DNA from: Siniperca chuatsi
Lineage: Eukaryota; Chordata; Actinopteri; Centrarchiformes; Sinipercidae
Length of the DNA: 64,000 nt
Reading direction: 5' to 3'
Assembly: GCF_020085105.1 (NCBI RefSeq)
Contig: NC_058064.1
Span: 20,189,323 to 20,253,322, forward strand
Shown here: positions 1 to 9,350 of the stretch, piece after piece
How the letters are laid out: every line of letters begins with the position of its first letter
Numbering within the stretch: position 1 is the stretch's first letter
Notes under the pieces: generated by a model
The model's input: the letters and a program-made list of their open reading frames with translations, nothing else
Databases searched by the model: none
Told to the model about the DNA's origin: nothing
Program-made: the position numbers and the translations under genes

Positions 1-523
1 GATCTTACACTGAGAAGAGCCATCTTAAAAAGTCTGTGCTGGGTCAGAGCTGAGGTTGAGACTGGAGGTCGGGTTCTGGCCCCGATCTTTATTAAGTTAT
101 TATTATTGCTGTGTCGGCTGTGTCTGTTTCGTATTAAGGACCTATCCGAAATTACCACAGGAATGTTAAAGGTGGCACTAGAGGGGTCCGGGCTCCAGAT
201 AGCAGCACTATGATCAGTCCACAAGGGGGGGTTAGTGACAGCAGAGGGTGGATGTTTATGGAGGGCAGAGAAGAGGAAGAAGAAGAGAGAGGGGCGACAG
301 GTGATGAGGAGCATCATGCAGCATGCGACTACCTGACTTGTTTGGGTGAAGACCGTCTCAAACAAGGAAGAACGATCCCAGAATAAGTTGTGAATAAAAC
401 CAACGGCATGGGTGCTGCAGACAGACTGGAGCCAATAGTCATAACATGGACCTATTGGGTGAGACAGAACGAGAAAAGATGAATAATTATCATAAATGAT
501 ATCTGTGATACAGTATATTTATA

Positions 524-525
<2 letters not shown>
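1..525. other. Intergenic, nothing recognised
   Basis: No coding exon, RNA gene or transposon terminus is recognised in this stretch. A purine-rich patch (GAAGAAGAAGAGAG) lies near 270-290, and an AATAAA at about 394-399 could be a chance poly(A) signal. It may be the end of an unidentified repeat or LTR, but no second copy in the window supports that. Confidence 0.4.

Positions 526-592
<67 letters not shown>
526..592. repeat. (TA)n microsatellite
   Basis: About 33 uninterrupted TA dinucleotides. The open frames through it on the minus strand (IYIYIY runs) are artefacts of the repeat. The following 593-866 is AT-rich and holds nothing I can name. Confidence 0.95.
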
Positions 593-595
<3 letters not shown>

Positions 596-866
596 ATATC
601 TCAGATATATTGTATATGTGATTTTATACATTCTTTTGTTTTGTTTTGTTTTTCTTTCATTATAGTAAACCATATATTATAGTAATGTAGTTGCATAGTG
701 TAATGTAGAGCATGTTGCATAGTGTAAATAGTGTAGTAATGTGTAAATAATTTTTTCTTCTTATTCTGTAATTATACTTACATCGTAAATCTTGCACAAC
801 CTTATTTAGTATATACCTTACTTAATGATGGTCATGCCAATAAATCATAAAGACAGAAGACAGAAG

Positions 867-1358
867 GAGCGTTTCCATCCACCTGTTTTTATGCACATTT
901 TCAATTTGTTTATTTAAAAAAAAAGTGAGTGGAAACGCTGAAAATCTCGAAATATCACGGAAAAGTTTTGTGCTTGGCTGAGGTGGAAAGGTTGGTGTCG
1001 ATAAAAGCAAAATGTGACGAAGTGCAACGGAAACAGACTTAGCGAATAAATCCTGATGTACGTGAATGAAGCATGTGACTTAAACGTTCACTGAAGCCTC
1101 CATTCCACTGACAAGACGAACAATAGCGGCAGATGAAAACATGAGATTTGTGTGGAGTGATAAGGAGACTGTAACGTTCCTCAAATTAATACATGAAACA
1201 AACAGAAATGCCGTATTTCCATTGTGTTTTCTACATAGTTTTTCACCATTTGAGGTTTGACTGGTATACATATAATTACGTGATCATGTTGCGCCCTCTT
1301 CCTCTGCAATGGTTTAATGGATGAACCCATCGCATAATGGTAGTGGATGGAAACACGC
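867..1358 (+). mobile_element. PIF/Harbinger-like MITE with Myb-like vestige
   Basis: The left end near 867 reads AGGAGCGTTTCCATCCACCT, and the reverse complement of the right end (to about 1358) reads GCGTGTTTCCATCCACTA, so the ends form imperfect inverted repeats. Inside, a short frame from 1141 to 1260 begins MRFVWSDKETVTFLKLIHET. That resembles the start of the Myb/trihelix-like second protein of Harbinger elements (W-S/T-D-E-E-T pattern). The frame stops after 39 codons and no DDE transposase is present, so this is at best a deletion derivative. The family assignment is inference from end sequence and the short peptide; no target duplication was established. Confidence 0.4.
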
Positions 1359-1466
1359 ATTAATTCGCATTTTCTTTTGCTGATTTTCTCGAAATTCAAT
1401 TCAATTTTTATTACATTTGGACGGACACCTAGCTAGTGAGAGACAATCAGAGAGACAGACACGTAC

Positions 1467-1698
1467 CCCAAAAGAACATCTTGGGTTTTCCCATGTGAGT
1501 CACTCTGCAGGCAAACTCCTCTCCTTTGCTTGGGGTGAAGGCAAGTGTTTGGTCAGGCGGTAGTGCCAGTTCTCCTCGAAGGCCAGGTTAGTCTGCTTGG
1601 CTCCTAGCATCTCCTTTCCATTCTTGAGCAGCTCACTGGTGATTTCTGGTGGGTGGAAGCTGAAGGTGCACGGCCGTACACCTGAACCTTGGGTGGAG
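1467..1698 (-). pseudogene. B2M-like exon 2 pseudogene
   Basis: The minus strand carries a relic of a beta-2-microglobulin Ig (C1-set) exon. It begins after an AG acceptor at 1699-1700 with the same CTCCACCCAAGGTTCAGGTGTAC start as the intact B2M exon 2 (6134). It continues with peptides FHPPEIT, LLKNGKEM and AKQTNLAFEENWHYRLTKH, then a shifted frame with FACRVTHMGK, and ends before a GT (GTACGT) at 1466. The exon is 232 nt against 273 nt in the intact copy. About 37 nt are lost after the VQVY codons, 3 nt before FHPP and 1 nt after LTKHLP, which breaks the frame twice. Both disulphide cysteine codons are still recognisable. No matching leader exon or C-terminal exon was found nearby. The divergence from the neighbouring B2M suggests an old paralogue rather than a recent copy. 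Confidence 0.85.
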
Positions 1699-1861
1699 CT
1701 ACCAACAAACAGAACAACTTTCACACATGAAGGCATACAGAAACGATTTGATGAAAATATGATAGAGCTGGCAAGGACTAATATAGATTTCACTCACTTA
1801 CATACTCTGTTCTTCATATTCTAGTTTCTGCCCCTTTTACTATTAAACTACAACTACTGGT

Positions 1862-2149
1862 TTAAGTCACTGCATCTCCCTCCTGCCACAAGGCCCAGGA
1901 GGTTGCTATGGCCCACATGAGCTGCGCCCTCACTCCCACTGGTGCCAGAACGCCAGTTCCTTTGTATGCTTCCTGAATCATTTCCACAACCCAATGAGAC
2001 AGCCTGGATTCAGCAACTGGCTGACCCAGGCAAACAAACAACGTAATGTGGCTGAGGCCGGCACCGGGCATCTTGCAAGCACAGCGGGGAGCTTCCTGTG
2101 CCTGCTGAAGCACCAGGCCCAGATATGTCAGACGGCTCCACACAGGCAA
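1862..2149 (-). mobile_element. DIRS-type tyrosine recombinase remnant
   Basis: The minus-strand frame contains LFVCLGQPVAESRLSHWVVEMI, EAYKGTGVLAPVGVRA and ATSWALWQEG in that order. This is the layout of the C-terminal part of fish DIRS recombinases, which normally read S-x-W-I/V-V, then P-x-G-V/I-R-A-H-S-T-R-G, then A-S-S-W-A. The catalytic HxxR block has decayed here: the codons after GVRA encode QLMW, as expected from CpG-to-TpG change (ACGCGG to ATGTGG) plus other hits. The piece is short and not functional. Identification rests on remembered family motifs. Confidence 0.55.
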
Positions 2150-2329
2150 CCTCAGTACACACGCCCTGTCCTCTGGCTACAGCATGGACTGTGACACCCA
2201 CAGGTGGCGCCTAACTCCCCAAAGTGCTTACATGCCCTTAGCTCAGCTGCCTCTGCCTGTCCTCTCATTAGTTTAGGGACAAGTGAGGAAACCTGTTGCA
2301 GCGCTGGCTTTTTAAATTAAACATCAGAG

Positions 2330-2645
2330 TATCGTGATATTGTCAGAGTGACACACTGTGGTAGTCTGCCTTCATTCTGAAGTGGTTCGGTATGTAGAAA
2401 CAGGAAGTTTCCTTGTAATATCCATCTGAATTCAGAGGTAACGTAGCTTATATATGACATTTTAGAGGGCTTTCATTTTGAAATTCCACATCAGAGTGGG
2501 CTGCTATTGTCAGAGTGACAAGAGTAACAGAGTGAGGTGGTCTGCAATCATTTTGAAGTAAAGTTAGTCTGTGGAACCAGGAAGTTTCTCAATGATAGTC
2601 TGTCAGTTGGGTGCTCAAAAGTCAGACTGGTCTGTGGAAATGCAT
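2330..2645. repeat. Duplicated ~95-bp repeat
   Basis: Two diverged direct copies occur at about 2335-2425 and 2500-2605. Both contain TATTGTCAGAGTGACA, then a GTGGTCTGC-type block, then a CATTYTGAAGT block, then CAGGAAGTTTC. A partial third copy (AGTCAGACTGGTCTGTGGAAAT) ends near 2641. Origin unknown. Confidence 0.6.
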
Positions 2646-2839
2646 TATTACTGCAGTGCCCGATTGGGACGTGGCCATTCGGAATGGGCCGATTGCTTGG
2701 ATCTCGATATTGCCGCTTGCAGCGTTGTCGGGGGGTGTGCCTTTTAGAGTGCCAGGCCGTTCGGTAAGCATGCCCGTTTGGAGCGGGCCCATTGCTTGGC
2801 CCCCGGAATTGCTGCTTGCAGCGTTCTCGAGAACCGCTC

Positions 2840-3590
2840 ATCCAATTGACCTTACATCGACGCTGCACTCCCTTGGGTCCCACCCCCCAGGTGTGAAGTC
2901 AATTGGATGAACGGTTCTTGAGATACGCAAAGCACAGTCATACACACACACGTACATACAGAGATTCCTTTCTTTACGGTTAGATGATGCTACTACAGCG
3001 CCACCTATTGGCCAAATGGCACCAACTTTGTCATGGTCACTCAGACATCCTATCTACACATGTCCACCAAATGTGGTTGCAATAGCACAAAGCATTCAGG
3101 AGATGTGACATTTTCTGTTGAGCAAACTTTGAGGGCCAGCTGTAGCAAAATATATAAATGGAATATCAAAAAATCCAGTAACTTTTCCCGGCTTAGTCCA
3201 GAGATGTTCTGCACCAAATTTGGTTCTGATTGCTCAAAATTTGTAGGAGTAGCGAAAAAAGAGATTTGGACAAAATTCAAAATGGCAGAAAATTGAGCAA
3301 AAAGCAAATGGGCGTGGCTTGTATTCGTCTGGACCAACAGAATCCAGGGGAAAAAAAGAATTTTGTTTCTGAGACTTAGGGTCCAAAAGTTACAGGCCAA
3401 AACGTAAACTGTGTCGTTTTAGCGCCACCACCTGGCCAAATTGCACCAAATTCAACACTGCACTCCCTCGGGTCGTCAGCAACACACCCAACTAACTGTG
3501 AAACGATCGGATGAACAGTTGTCGAGAAAATCAAAGGACATACATACAGAGAGTCCTTGCTTTATGGTTAGATCATTATTATTAATGAAG
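2840..3590. repeat. Dispersed repeat with terminal direct duplication
   Basis: A block of about 130 bp at 2858-2990 recurs at 3452-3590. The shared pieces are CACTGCACTCCCTTGGGT, TTGGATGAACGGTTCTTGAGA (and ATCGGATGAACAGTTGTCGAGA), and GAGATTCCTTTCTTTACGGTTAGAT. Between them lies a segment with two AGCGCCACCWATTGGCCAAATKGCACCAA-type motifs, at about 2996 and 3420. This looks like a known class of teleost dispersed repeats (AGCGCCACCTATTGGCC), but I cannot name the family. The frames 3033-3296 and 3050-3400 are treated as repeat noise. Confidence 0.55.
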
Positions 3591-4653
3591 TTTATTATTA
3601 TCAAGTTTGACTAATCATTCACACAATTGTACTGACAAAGCCTTGATCTTTAAAGACTTATTTTTGTCTGAAATGCAGTTTGCAGGCAGTAGATATTATT
3701 TTGTATTAATATTCATTTTATTTATTATTTAATATTTATTATCTTTTCATTTGGTTATTTTTTTATGCAATCATTCATCACTGCCTGACTGACACGTTCA
3801 GTAGAAGGGTGCTTTTATTTTGCATCAGTTCTTCCACACTGCGCGTACTGCGAGGTGGAGGCTGGCTTGATTTCGGCTGCATTGTGTCTCCGTACACTGG
3901 AAACGTTAGTCTATGTTTGTCCAGAGAGACGATGGAGCTGTCCCGCCATCCAAAATGAAAGTAGAATTTCTTTGAATCGGGAGCGCTTCTGGTAAACGGC
4001 AGGACGGGCGGTGCCGTGCGCCAGTATAAACCAAGCTTTAGTCAGGCAGCCAGAGAACGCCGCTAACCCCGCCCTCCGGAACGACTTTCGGCGTACCTTG
4101 GTTTAAATACAGTGCATCCCCGGCAGATTATATCTCCTCTAATTCTACCAGTAAAAAAAAACCCCAAGAGGAACTGTTGCTAGGTAGATTTTACTCCGAC
4201 ATGTTGCTCTCTGTTGCGCAGTTTCATCAAACAATGTGTGTGTGAGCTGCCTACAGTTGTTAGAGCCTACAGCTTGTTTTTCCTCACACAAGGACTAATG
4301 ACGTACTCAGTCAAAAGGCAGGAACTTTAGACAGGCTAGATGGACATAGACAGAGTTGAACAGGGTCTCAACAGCAGACCACACTGTTGTCCTCAGGCAG
4401 TGAAATGCTGTTTGACACAGTGCTAATACACTGGGCTGGAACAGTGATGTGTTATAAATAGTGTTTCCACTGTGTACTGAATCACCTGATGCGATTATAA
4501 AATCATATTATTTAGAAAGCAAGTTCACTCACACAAGAAATGTAAAAAAATATCTTGTGTTTTTTTTTTTTAAAACCAAGTGTTAGTCTGAGAGCAATAT
4601 TTGATCCGTTCAGTTTTTACAGGACAGCTTCCAAACTGTCACATGTCAGGAAC
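3591..4653. other. Intergenic, GC-richer patch around 3.83-4.13 kb
   Basis: 3591-3800 is AT-rich. 3830-4130 is locally CpG-rich and holds a GC-box-like CCCCGCCCTCC near 4070. It also has an imperfect inverted repeat (GTATAAACCAAG near 4022 and CTTGGTTTAAATAC near 4098). This could be an unannotated promoter or a repeat; no exon is apparent. 4140-4650 shows nothing beyond short homopolymers. Confidence 0.3.
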
Positions 4654-4687
4654 ATGATCTGTGTTCTCTTTCTGATTTTCTGGACTA
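4654..4687 (+). other. Candidate orphan signal-peptide exon
   Basis: An ATG at 4654 opens a hydrophobic peptide MICVLFLIFWT. It is followed after 34 nt by a perfect GTAAGT donor at 4688-4693, giving a phase-1 junction. A short leader exon ending in phase 1 is the normal first exon of immunoglobulin-superfamily receptors. No matching domain exon was recognised downstream on the plus strand before B2M, and the frame at 4714-4986 on the other strand is unlike any family I know. It may be chance or the relic of an immune-type gene. Confidence 0.2.
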
Positions 4688-4985
4688 GTAAGTGACGTGT
4701 TTCTCGTGATATTTCAAACAGTGGGACATCCTGAAGTGAGCAGTCGACGTCCAGCGCATACGAAGCGCAGGTGGAGCCCTGACTGAAAGGGAACAATCTG
4801 GCCGACTGACTTAAAAACATTAAGGGACTTCTCTGTCCACCTGAAATGGACGCCTGAAGTGTTCCCATTTTCTACTTCATAAAGCCACAAAGACAACATA
4901 TTGATCAATATCCTTATAATAAAAGTATACATTGTAGAGGTTTGTGTTAAAAAAAATGAAGCCATTAAGGAATTTTCAAGAGGCA

Positions 4986-5441
4986 TTTATTTAGTACAGG
5001 GAATTAACAAATACTTTAAATAACAAATCAAAATTATGGGACACGCATCTATCTGGTCCAACACCCCACTCACATATTATGAATCTGACCAATTACCATT
5101 TGATTGCCTCATTTAGGGAGAAGAAACAAATTATGCCATTAAAACTTAACAGTTTGTGTACAGAAACAAACAGAAGCATTTTATCATTTCAGCTGAATAT
5201 ATACACTTTTCAGTATCAAAGGCTTTAAAAAAAAAAGTTGCAAGTAATCTAAGCAACACTCGAGCAAAACGCTAAATACAAATGACTAAATTACCTGCCA
5301 CCCACGCATTCCCTTACACTAAAATAGCAAATGAAAATTTAAAGTTGAGATTTGGTTTTGTGAAAAGAAAAGTGAGGAAGTCCGGAGGAACTGCGATTCT
5401 GTTGATTGAAGATGTGAAGAATAAACGCTGAGTCAGCTGAG
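4986..5441 (-). other. b2m: B2M 3' UTR with poly(A) signal
   Basis: Sequence downstream (minus strand) of the B2M stop at 5442-5444. The first good AATAAA on the minus strand is at 4986-4991 (TTTATT on plus), giving a 3' UTR of about 450-480 nt. The region is AT-rich with no competing exon. The end point is inferred from the signal only. Confidence 0.45.
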
Positions 5442-7225
5442 TTACATGTTCGGCTCTGTAAAAAGAAAAAGCATACAGAAGTTTTTTTTTATCAATCTCA
5501 TAAAAGCTGGATGATTTCTCCATATGCATTAACATGCTTCCTATTGAATACATTTTGTATCTTGTATTTTTGGATATTTAGTTTATCAAGTGCAACTAAC
5601 TTGATACATGCCATCTATAAGTGTCTACCACGGTGTATTTTGCTGCAGACCTGCATCAAGATGCATATCACTTCATTAAAAATTCCTATATTAATAAAAT
5701 AACACTGAAATTCACTTGGTTCAAAAGGTGTGTGCGCTCTGAATGTTTTGAATTGTATCACTATCATTTTGTTAAATCATTTCTTCCTAATGTCTCTTTT
5801 TTTCTGCCCGCTCCTTGCTTATGAGAACGTGACACACACATTATGGCTGAGAATAACTCACCCCAGGCGTAGTCTTTAGTGACCGCCCCATGAGTGACCT
5901 TGCAGCTGTACTTTTGTCCGCTCGTGGGTGTGAAGGGCACGTTCTTGGTCAGATGGAAGTGCCAGTCCTGTTTGAAGGCCAAGTCGGTCTGCTTGGCATT
6001 AGGGATCTCTACTCCATCCTTCATTAGCTGGATGGTGATGTCAGGGGGGTGGAAGCCACTCACATGGCAAATCAGGGTGTTTTCCTTCTCGAACTCTGCC
6101 GGTTTAACGCTGTACACCTGAACCTTGGGTGGAGCTAGAGGCAACATGGAGAAGGAAGTGATGTCAGACTAACAGCGAACCACACAGTGTGCCATGTTAC
6201 TTGCAACTTACTGCAGGAAATATGAAAACACTCCTCGTATCTGTATGAGCAGCGGCCTGGAGGGGGGGGGGGGGACTGATCCTGCCACATCAAAAGTGAA
6301 AGGACTCGGATTTTTAGGTAGTTGTTTGGTGTGGAAACACAGGATAGGTGCCGTTTTGTTTATTCATTGCTTTGCTTCTATAAAGCGCTCAGAATGTTTA
6401 ATGTGGAGAGGTGACAAATGAAGTCATCAGTGCAGAAATATAACAATGCTTCCACACTGGTCGCAGAGCTCACTGAATGGTTTGATGTGTGTGTGATAAT
6501 GACAGGACTCATCTGCTCTGGCCTTCACAGTCACCACTCTCAGCTCAGCTCAACACCTGGAGCACAGGAAGACCCGCTCTCACAGAACCCGCATCATGTT
6601 TCTATTAGTACTCTCCCCATAGGAACTCATAGGAGGGGTTCGTTTCTCTGAGAACTCAGAACCCCCTTTGGAGTCTGGGCTGCAGCTCTCAGAGCTGGTG
6701 CTGGCCCGGGCCACTGGAGGCTGCTGCCACTGCAGAGTTGCTATTACACAAAATCGAAACTGAATCCAGAGCTGTGAGGGGAATTCCACCGAATGTACAA
6801 TTCACATGTTTAATCTTTCTCTTTTACATGAACCTCTCAACAGATCACGAGCAGCTTATTTCAGATGTACACTTTATTGCCTGCCTTGTATTCTATATGT
6901 TGGCTGAACTAATTAATTATTAAAAACTCATTAATCTATGATTATTGTGCCACCAAGGATAATGGCCTATTTTAAGAATAAAGGCCTATTTTAAGAATAA
7001 AGGCCTATTTTAAGAATAAAGGCCTATTTTAAGGATAAAGGCCATTTTAAGGATAAAGGCCATTTTAAGGATAAAGGCCATTTTGCTTGAGATCCAGCTC
7101 CTGATGCTGCTCGGTAGAACGGCCCGGTGTAAGTTCAGAAAGAGCAGAAGCTCGTACTCACTGTGTTTGGAGTCCTCTGCGCAGTAGACAGCTGCGACAG
7201 CCGCCAGAAACAGCACGAACCTCAT
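5442..7225 (-). CDS. b2m: Beta-2-microglobulin (3 coding exons)
   Basis: Light chain of MHC class I, secreted into the ER, where it pairs with the class I heavy chain. Minus-strand coding exons are 7225-7162 (64 nt), 6134-5862 (273 nt) and 5455-5442 (14 nt), each with GT/AG junctions in phase 1. The total is 351 nt, or 116 residues plus TAA, the usual size in teleosts. Residues 1-16 (MRFVLFLAAVAAVYCA) form the signal peptide. The single C1-set Ig domain has its cysteines at 44 (LICHVSGFHPPDI) and 99 (KYSCKVTH) and the conserved segment KQTDLAFKQDWHFHLTK at 69-85. The last exon encodes only the end of W-E-P-N-M, as in other fish B2M genes. The ATG at 7225 is chosen because the signal peptide follows directly. 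Intron 1 contains an 18-19-bp minisatellite. Confidence 0.97.
6958..7084. repeat. 18-19-bp minisatellite in B2M intron 1
   Basis: About seven tandem copies. The left units are 19-mers (AAAGGCCTATTTTAAGAAT). The right units are 18-mers (AAAGGCCATTTTAAGGAT) that lack one T and carry an A-to-G change. It lies within intron 1, about 80 bp from the exon 1 donor. The peptide repeat MAFILK on the minus strand is a by-product. Confidence 0.9.
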
Positions 7226-7304
7226 GTCTGAGCAGGTCTTCTTTAGCACTTTCACAGGAGGTCGAATGGCACCGTGTCGCGTGCGTCCGCTTTCTTCGGA
7301 GAGC

Positions 7305-7410
7305 TAAAATAAAGTGAAAGCATCCAGCACGGCAACATTATCAAAGCGCTCTGAGACTGCCCACTACACGACACTAGCCAATCATTAATTCCCATTACAC
7401 TGTTACTAGG
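7305..7410 (-). promoter_or_regulatory. b2m: B2M promoter: ISRE-like and X/Y-box module
   Basis: Upstream of the B2M ATG, the minus strand reads in order: CCTAGTAACAG (7410-7400), close to the MHC X1 box CCTAGCAACAG; ATTGG (7382-7378), a Y/CCAAT box about 28 nt after the X-box start; and GCTTTCACTTTATTTTA (7321-7305), an IRF/ISRE-like element. MHC class I, class II and B2M promoters use this set for RFX, NF-Y and NLRC5/CIITA (established knowledge). The boxes are seen directly; function is inferred. No clear TATA box was seen between the ISRE and the ATG. Confidence 0.6.
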
Positions 7411-7419
7411 TAAAATATG

Positions 7420-8859
7420 ACCGAACAGGTTTGGTTCTTTGTGGCCAGGGAAAGTTCGTGGAAACTCCCTGAAGTCCCAGGCTCGCACCTTCATTACACT
7501 GCAGAGAAACAGCCTTTCTTTGAGCTTTTTCTGTGTAGTACAGCTGTCAGGGAGACAGGAAGGAGGGCCCCCATGTACTCTCCTGCCTTCTTTACTTTTG
7601 TTTCTTCTTTCCAGCCTCCATTCTTGTTTATTTCTTCACATCTTCTTGCCCCCCTCCTCCCAGTAATCTAACCGTGCTGTGTATTAACTATGCTTTTTAG
7701 GTGGTCATAAACAATAATTTGCCCCCAGTGTTATTACTGTGTTTACACGTTTGTGCTGTTCTTGACAGCAGCACGTGTTTTACTATATTTATTTTGTGTA
7801 TTTATTATTGTGTGTTGTGTTTGTCTGTATTTGAGTATGGGTAACTGTTTTCCTTTTTGTTTGTATATGTTCTAAAATTGTAAAATAAAATAATAATCAT
7901 ATAATCATACTTTTCCTTTCGGCTGTTCCCTTTCAGGGGTCGCCACAGCGAATCACGTGCCTCCATCTATTATAATCATATCATACTGTCTTTTGATAAC
8001 AGCAATAAAAGACCACATTTTCTGGTGAGTCAAATTGTTCACTTGACAGACTTGTCAATTTTGACTTCAAATTAAATAAATAACTAAAGTCATCATAAAT
8101 GATTTATAAATTGAGACCCAACCAACATAACAGATGATCAATGGTGAGGCAAAAAAAGAAGTGAATAAATAAATAAAACACAAAATCTCGGTCAAAACAC
8201 CAGAAATTGAGACATAGCTTGCCATTTTTGTATTGGCTGGTGTGTATGTTTAATAATATTAACCATGTCAGATCTTTCTTTAGAAAGATCTGTATTCACT
8301 AGAATGTGGGGTAAGTTAAATGGTGGGATTTTATCTTTTTTACAGTTTGAAACAGCCAAAATTGTGATGTGACTGAACACGAATAGAAAAGATGATATCT
8401 GGCTCTTCCTTCCCAGCAGGACTAGTTCTTTTTTTTTTTTTTTTTACAATACGAATTCAGAATTCCATAAACAAGCTCTACTGGCATGGCGAGCACCATT
8501 TTCTCCATTTGGGAACAACGCTGGTATTTCCATTGGTTCCTTATGGGTGTCACGTATCTTAGTCATGTGTCACTGAGTCACCCTGCTGAGTTGTTTTTAC
8601 AATCCTTAAAAAAAAAAAGAGCCGCACACTGTTTATTTCTAAAGGGGGTTGGTTTTCTTCCCACGTCATGTTTACATGCTCACACACACATTCTATCCTG
8701 TAACATACTCAAGGATAATGTAAATGTGTTATGTTCTTTCTGCACTGTGCGAGCTGAAACTGTTTTCTTTTTTTTCTTTTTTTTTGGTTTCATTTTTGCT
8801 TTGTCTAAGAGACTGTGAGGTGTTTCACCGAGGAAGCCAGATTATTGCATTTCATTTAT
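7420..8859. other. Intergenic between B2M and repeats
   Basis: No gene recognised. At about 7908-7975 there is a fragment (TTCGGCTGTTCCCTTTCAGG, GTCGCCACAGCGAATCA) that I recall as a common teleost dispersed repeat. Poly(T) runs occur at about 8430-8448 and 8766-8785. Open frames such as 8486-8818 run through these and have no family resemblance. Confidence 0.4.
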
Positions 8860-8958
8860 TTAATTGTTGATTTCGCTTTATTTCATTGAAGCCCCTTGAG
8901 GCAAACTGTGGTTTGTGATATTGGGCTATATAAATAAAACTAACTTGACTTGAATAGC
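8860..8958 (+). repeat. L2/SINE-type 3' tail
   Basis: GAAGCCCCTTGAGGCAAACTG is followed by GGGCTATATAAATAAAACTAA and a degenerate AACTTGACTTGAA end. This is the typical 3' terminus of fish L2-type LINEs and the SINEs that share their tail. Only the tail is recognisable; the body upstream is not. Confidence 0.55.
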
Positions 8959-9143
8959 CTACTGTTTAGTTTCAGAAAACTAGAAAAACCAGCATACATC
9001 ATAATTATTCAAATTATTTAGCGAATTATGAGATTAGCCAATCTTAATAACATTAGCTTTATATGAAGCTACGTTTCATATACAGTACACACATGTAAAT
9101 TCATCAGCAAATGTCCTGGAGGGGATCATGCGTTTGGTTGTTG

Positions 9144-9180
<37 letters not shown>
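9144..9180. repeat. (TG)n microsatellite
   Basis: About 18 TG units on the plus strand. The VCVCVC frame through it is not a gene. Confidence 0.95.
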
Positions 9181-9181
<1 letters not shown>

Positions 9182-9350
9182 CTGTCCCATATAGCCTATA
9201 CAGTCAGTCAGCTAATCTCGCATACTACTCGACCAATCAACCTGATATGTTTTGTGCACATTTCTTGTGGATTTCCGACAAACGGCTGGGCTAAAAACAA
9301 GGCTTCCCTAGGGCTCTGCTCATTTCTCTATTTTGTGCCGCCTCCTCTCC

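Noticed and set aside
4714-4986. Minus-strand frame near 4.8 kb as an extra immune gene downstream of B2M
   Set aside because: No cysteine pattern of an Ig domain, no leader, and it overlaps the likely B2M transcript end.
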